Shown: positions 6,054 to 6,745 of the stretch, one piece after another | Position numbering within the stretch: position 1 is the first letter of the stretch | How the letters are laid out: each line of letters begins with the position of its first letter | From: an uncultured Bacilli bacterium | Lineage (GTDB): Bacteria; Bacillota_I; Bacilli_A; RF39; UBA660 | Direction of reading: 5' to 3' | Assembly (NCBI GenBank): GCA_947623755.1 | Contig: CANQHB010000047.1 | Span: 1 to 6,745 of the forward strand | Length of the DNA: 6,745 bases | Translations under genes and position numbers: made by a program | Notes under the pieces: generated by a model | Told to the model about the DNA's origin: nothing | The model's input: the letters and a program-made list of their open reading frames with translations, nothing else | Database searches by the model: none

Positions 6054-6080
6054 AAAAGAAAAAAACTTCCAATTGGAAGT
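6053..6080 (-). terminator. Intrinsic terminator of the right-edge secreted protein gene
   Basis: The perfect 16-base palindrome ACTTCCAATTGGAAGT (6065-6080) can fold as a 6-bp stem with an AATT loop. On the minus strand it is followed by TTTTTCTTTTT (to 6053). It lies 17 nt beyond the stop at 6098. On the + strand a T-run at 6084-6089 follows 3 nt after the stem, but no + strand gene needs it. Confidence 0.8.
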
Positions 6081-6097
6081 GTATTTTTTAATAAACA

Positions 6098-6745
6098 TTA
6101 TGGAAGAGTAGACGCAACTGTTCCCATAGAGGTAATAACCATGATTTGGCCTTCAAAAGTTTTACCCATAATTTTTTCTTCACATTCGTTACCATTGCAG
6201 GCATCATCAGGTATCCAAATACGTAAATTAAAGGTTTCAGAACCATTTTGTGCTAAAGTACCGCTTTTTAGTAAATACGTATGAGCTATATCTCCCGCTT
6301 TTTCATTAGTTACATATGATGGTGTTGTGTATGGTGTGGTATTCAATTTTTGAGAAGTTTCTTCGCCAATTTTATATTTTAAATATTCAGTTAAATCTCC
6401 TTTAGTGGTGTCAGATGGAGTTTGTGTCATTGTATTAATAATAATGCTATAATTAATACCGGTCGTTGCATTTTCTGTTGTACAGTTATTAGTTAAAGTA
6501 AAAGTATAAGGAGTTAACTTTGTTTTCGCATTTTCTTCTGTCATAGGATAGGCATAATGGCCTTCGGCGTTTAATTTAATAGACCCTTTGTAAGTATTAT
6601 TATCAACTGTATCCTTAAACTCAACACTAAAGCAAGAAGAAGTTAAATTGTTAGTACCATCTTGAGTTGCGGAGACAGAATAAAACGAATAACTAGTACC
6701 CACAGATATAGTTAATAAAATCATTATAGTTAAAATACCTAATGT
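6098..6745 (-). CDS. Secreted or surface protein, paralogue of the 5422-5988 gene (5' end outside window)
   Basis: The frame stays open to the right edge: the visible 215 residues begin TLGILTIMILLTISV, in the middle of a signal-peptide core. An ATG at 6724 is therefore internal and the true start lies beyond the window. A likely cleavage region is TSYS/FYS or after SVSA. As in the paralogue, 12 residues separate this Ala from the first cysteine (C38, in SSCFSVEF). The shared blocks follow: YPMTEE, PYTFTLTNNC (C88), LTEYLKY, LRIWIPDD and TFEGQ..V. It is longer, with an insert between the first Cys and YPMT, and carries an extra pair C183/C188 (CNGNEC) absent from the paralogue, which could form a small disulfide loop near the C-terminus. 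Composition is Thr/Asn-rich, typical of exported beta-rich proteins. I do not recognise a named family; TasA/camelysin relatedness is an inference from the N-terminus. Confidence 0.8.
   Translation of the reverse strand, partial: TLGILTIMILLTISVGTSYSFYSVSATQDGTNNLTSSCFSVEFKDTVDNNTYKGSIKLNAEGHYAYPMTEENAKTKLTPYTFTLTNNCTTENATTGINYSIIINTMTQTPSDTTKGDLTEYLKYKIGEETSQKLNTTPYTTPSYVTNEKAGDIAHTYLLKSGTLAQNGSETFNLRIWIPDDACNGNECEEKIMGKTFEGQIMVITSMGTVASTLP

Noticed and set aside
6065..6080. Perfect 16-base palindrome as a protein-binding operator
   Set aside because: Its place just after a stop codon and the following T-run make a terminator hairpin the simpler explanation.
6042..6284. 80-codon + strand open frame over the end of the secreted-protein gene
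   Set aside because: Antisense to a paralogue-supported frame; it also spans a terminator palindrome and lacks protein-like features.
1..6745. Mycoplasma-type genetic code (TGA as Trp), suspected from the AT-richness
   Set aside because: cca and dnaD end in TGA at sensible places and the Trp codons checked are TGG.

Overview
The window is AT-rich DNA from a bacterium that uses the standard code: Trp is TGG and TGA is a real stop (cca, dnaD). A DnaD primosome protein, the dnaD-nth gene pair, an FtsK/SpoIIIE translocase, strong AGGTGG/AGAGGTG-type ribosome binding sites and the low GC point to a low-GC Gram-positive of the Bacillota. It is perhaps one of the small-genome, gut-type Bacilli/Erysipelotrichia-like lineages, and not a code-4 Mycoplasma. 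The species cannot be named from the sequence alone.

Layout: on the + strand lie the 3' two-thirds or so of the motor of an FtsK/SpoIIIE DNA translocase (1-1089, cut by the left edge) and then a membrane-anchored thioredoxin-fold protein with no cysteines (1143-1673). A bidirectional terminator (1674-1701) separates these from everything else, which runs on the minus strand. In transcription order (right to left) this is: a secreted protein cut by the right edge (6745-6098), a shorter paralogue of it (5988-5422), mscL (5366-4962), miaA (4962-4102), cca (4036-2945), dnaD (2948-2316) and nth (2329-1700). No gap between genes exceeds about 110 bases, and no RNA gene, CRISPR array or insertion sequence was seen.

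Transcription units inferred from promoters and terminators: (a) the right-edge secreted protein, ending at the palindromic terminator near 6065-6080; (b) the second secreted protein, with its own promoter near 6020-6053 and a weak terminator at 5408-5432; (c) mscL-miaA, coupled by a TAATG overlap and ending at the hairpin at 4093-4112; (d) cca-dnaD-nth, with an extended -10 promoter at 4054-4082 and overlapping genes (ATGA, then 14 nt). These are mostly housekeeping functions: osmotic safety valve (MscL), tRNA maturation (MiaA, CCA enzyme), replication initiation (DnaD), base-excision repair (Nth) and chromosome segregation (FtsK). The accessory element is the pair of secreted, cysteine-paired proteins at the right, which may be part of a larger array beyond the window.

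Two starts should be moved downstream from the longest reading frame (dnaD to 2948, mscL to 5366), because the upstream GTG codons are part of the ribosome binding sites. The most notable non-coding pattern is that three promoters place the -10 box only 6-7 nt before the Shine-Dalgarno sequence, predicting mRNAs that begin almost at their ribosome binding site. In addition, two stop codons sit in the loops of their own terminator hairpins. I see no evidence of a new defence or mobile system.
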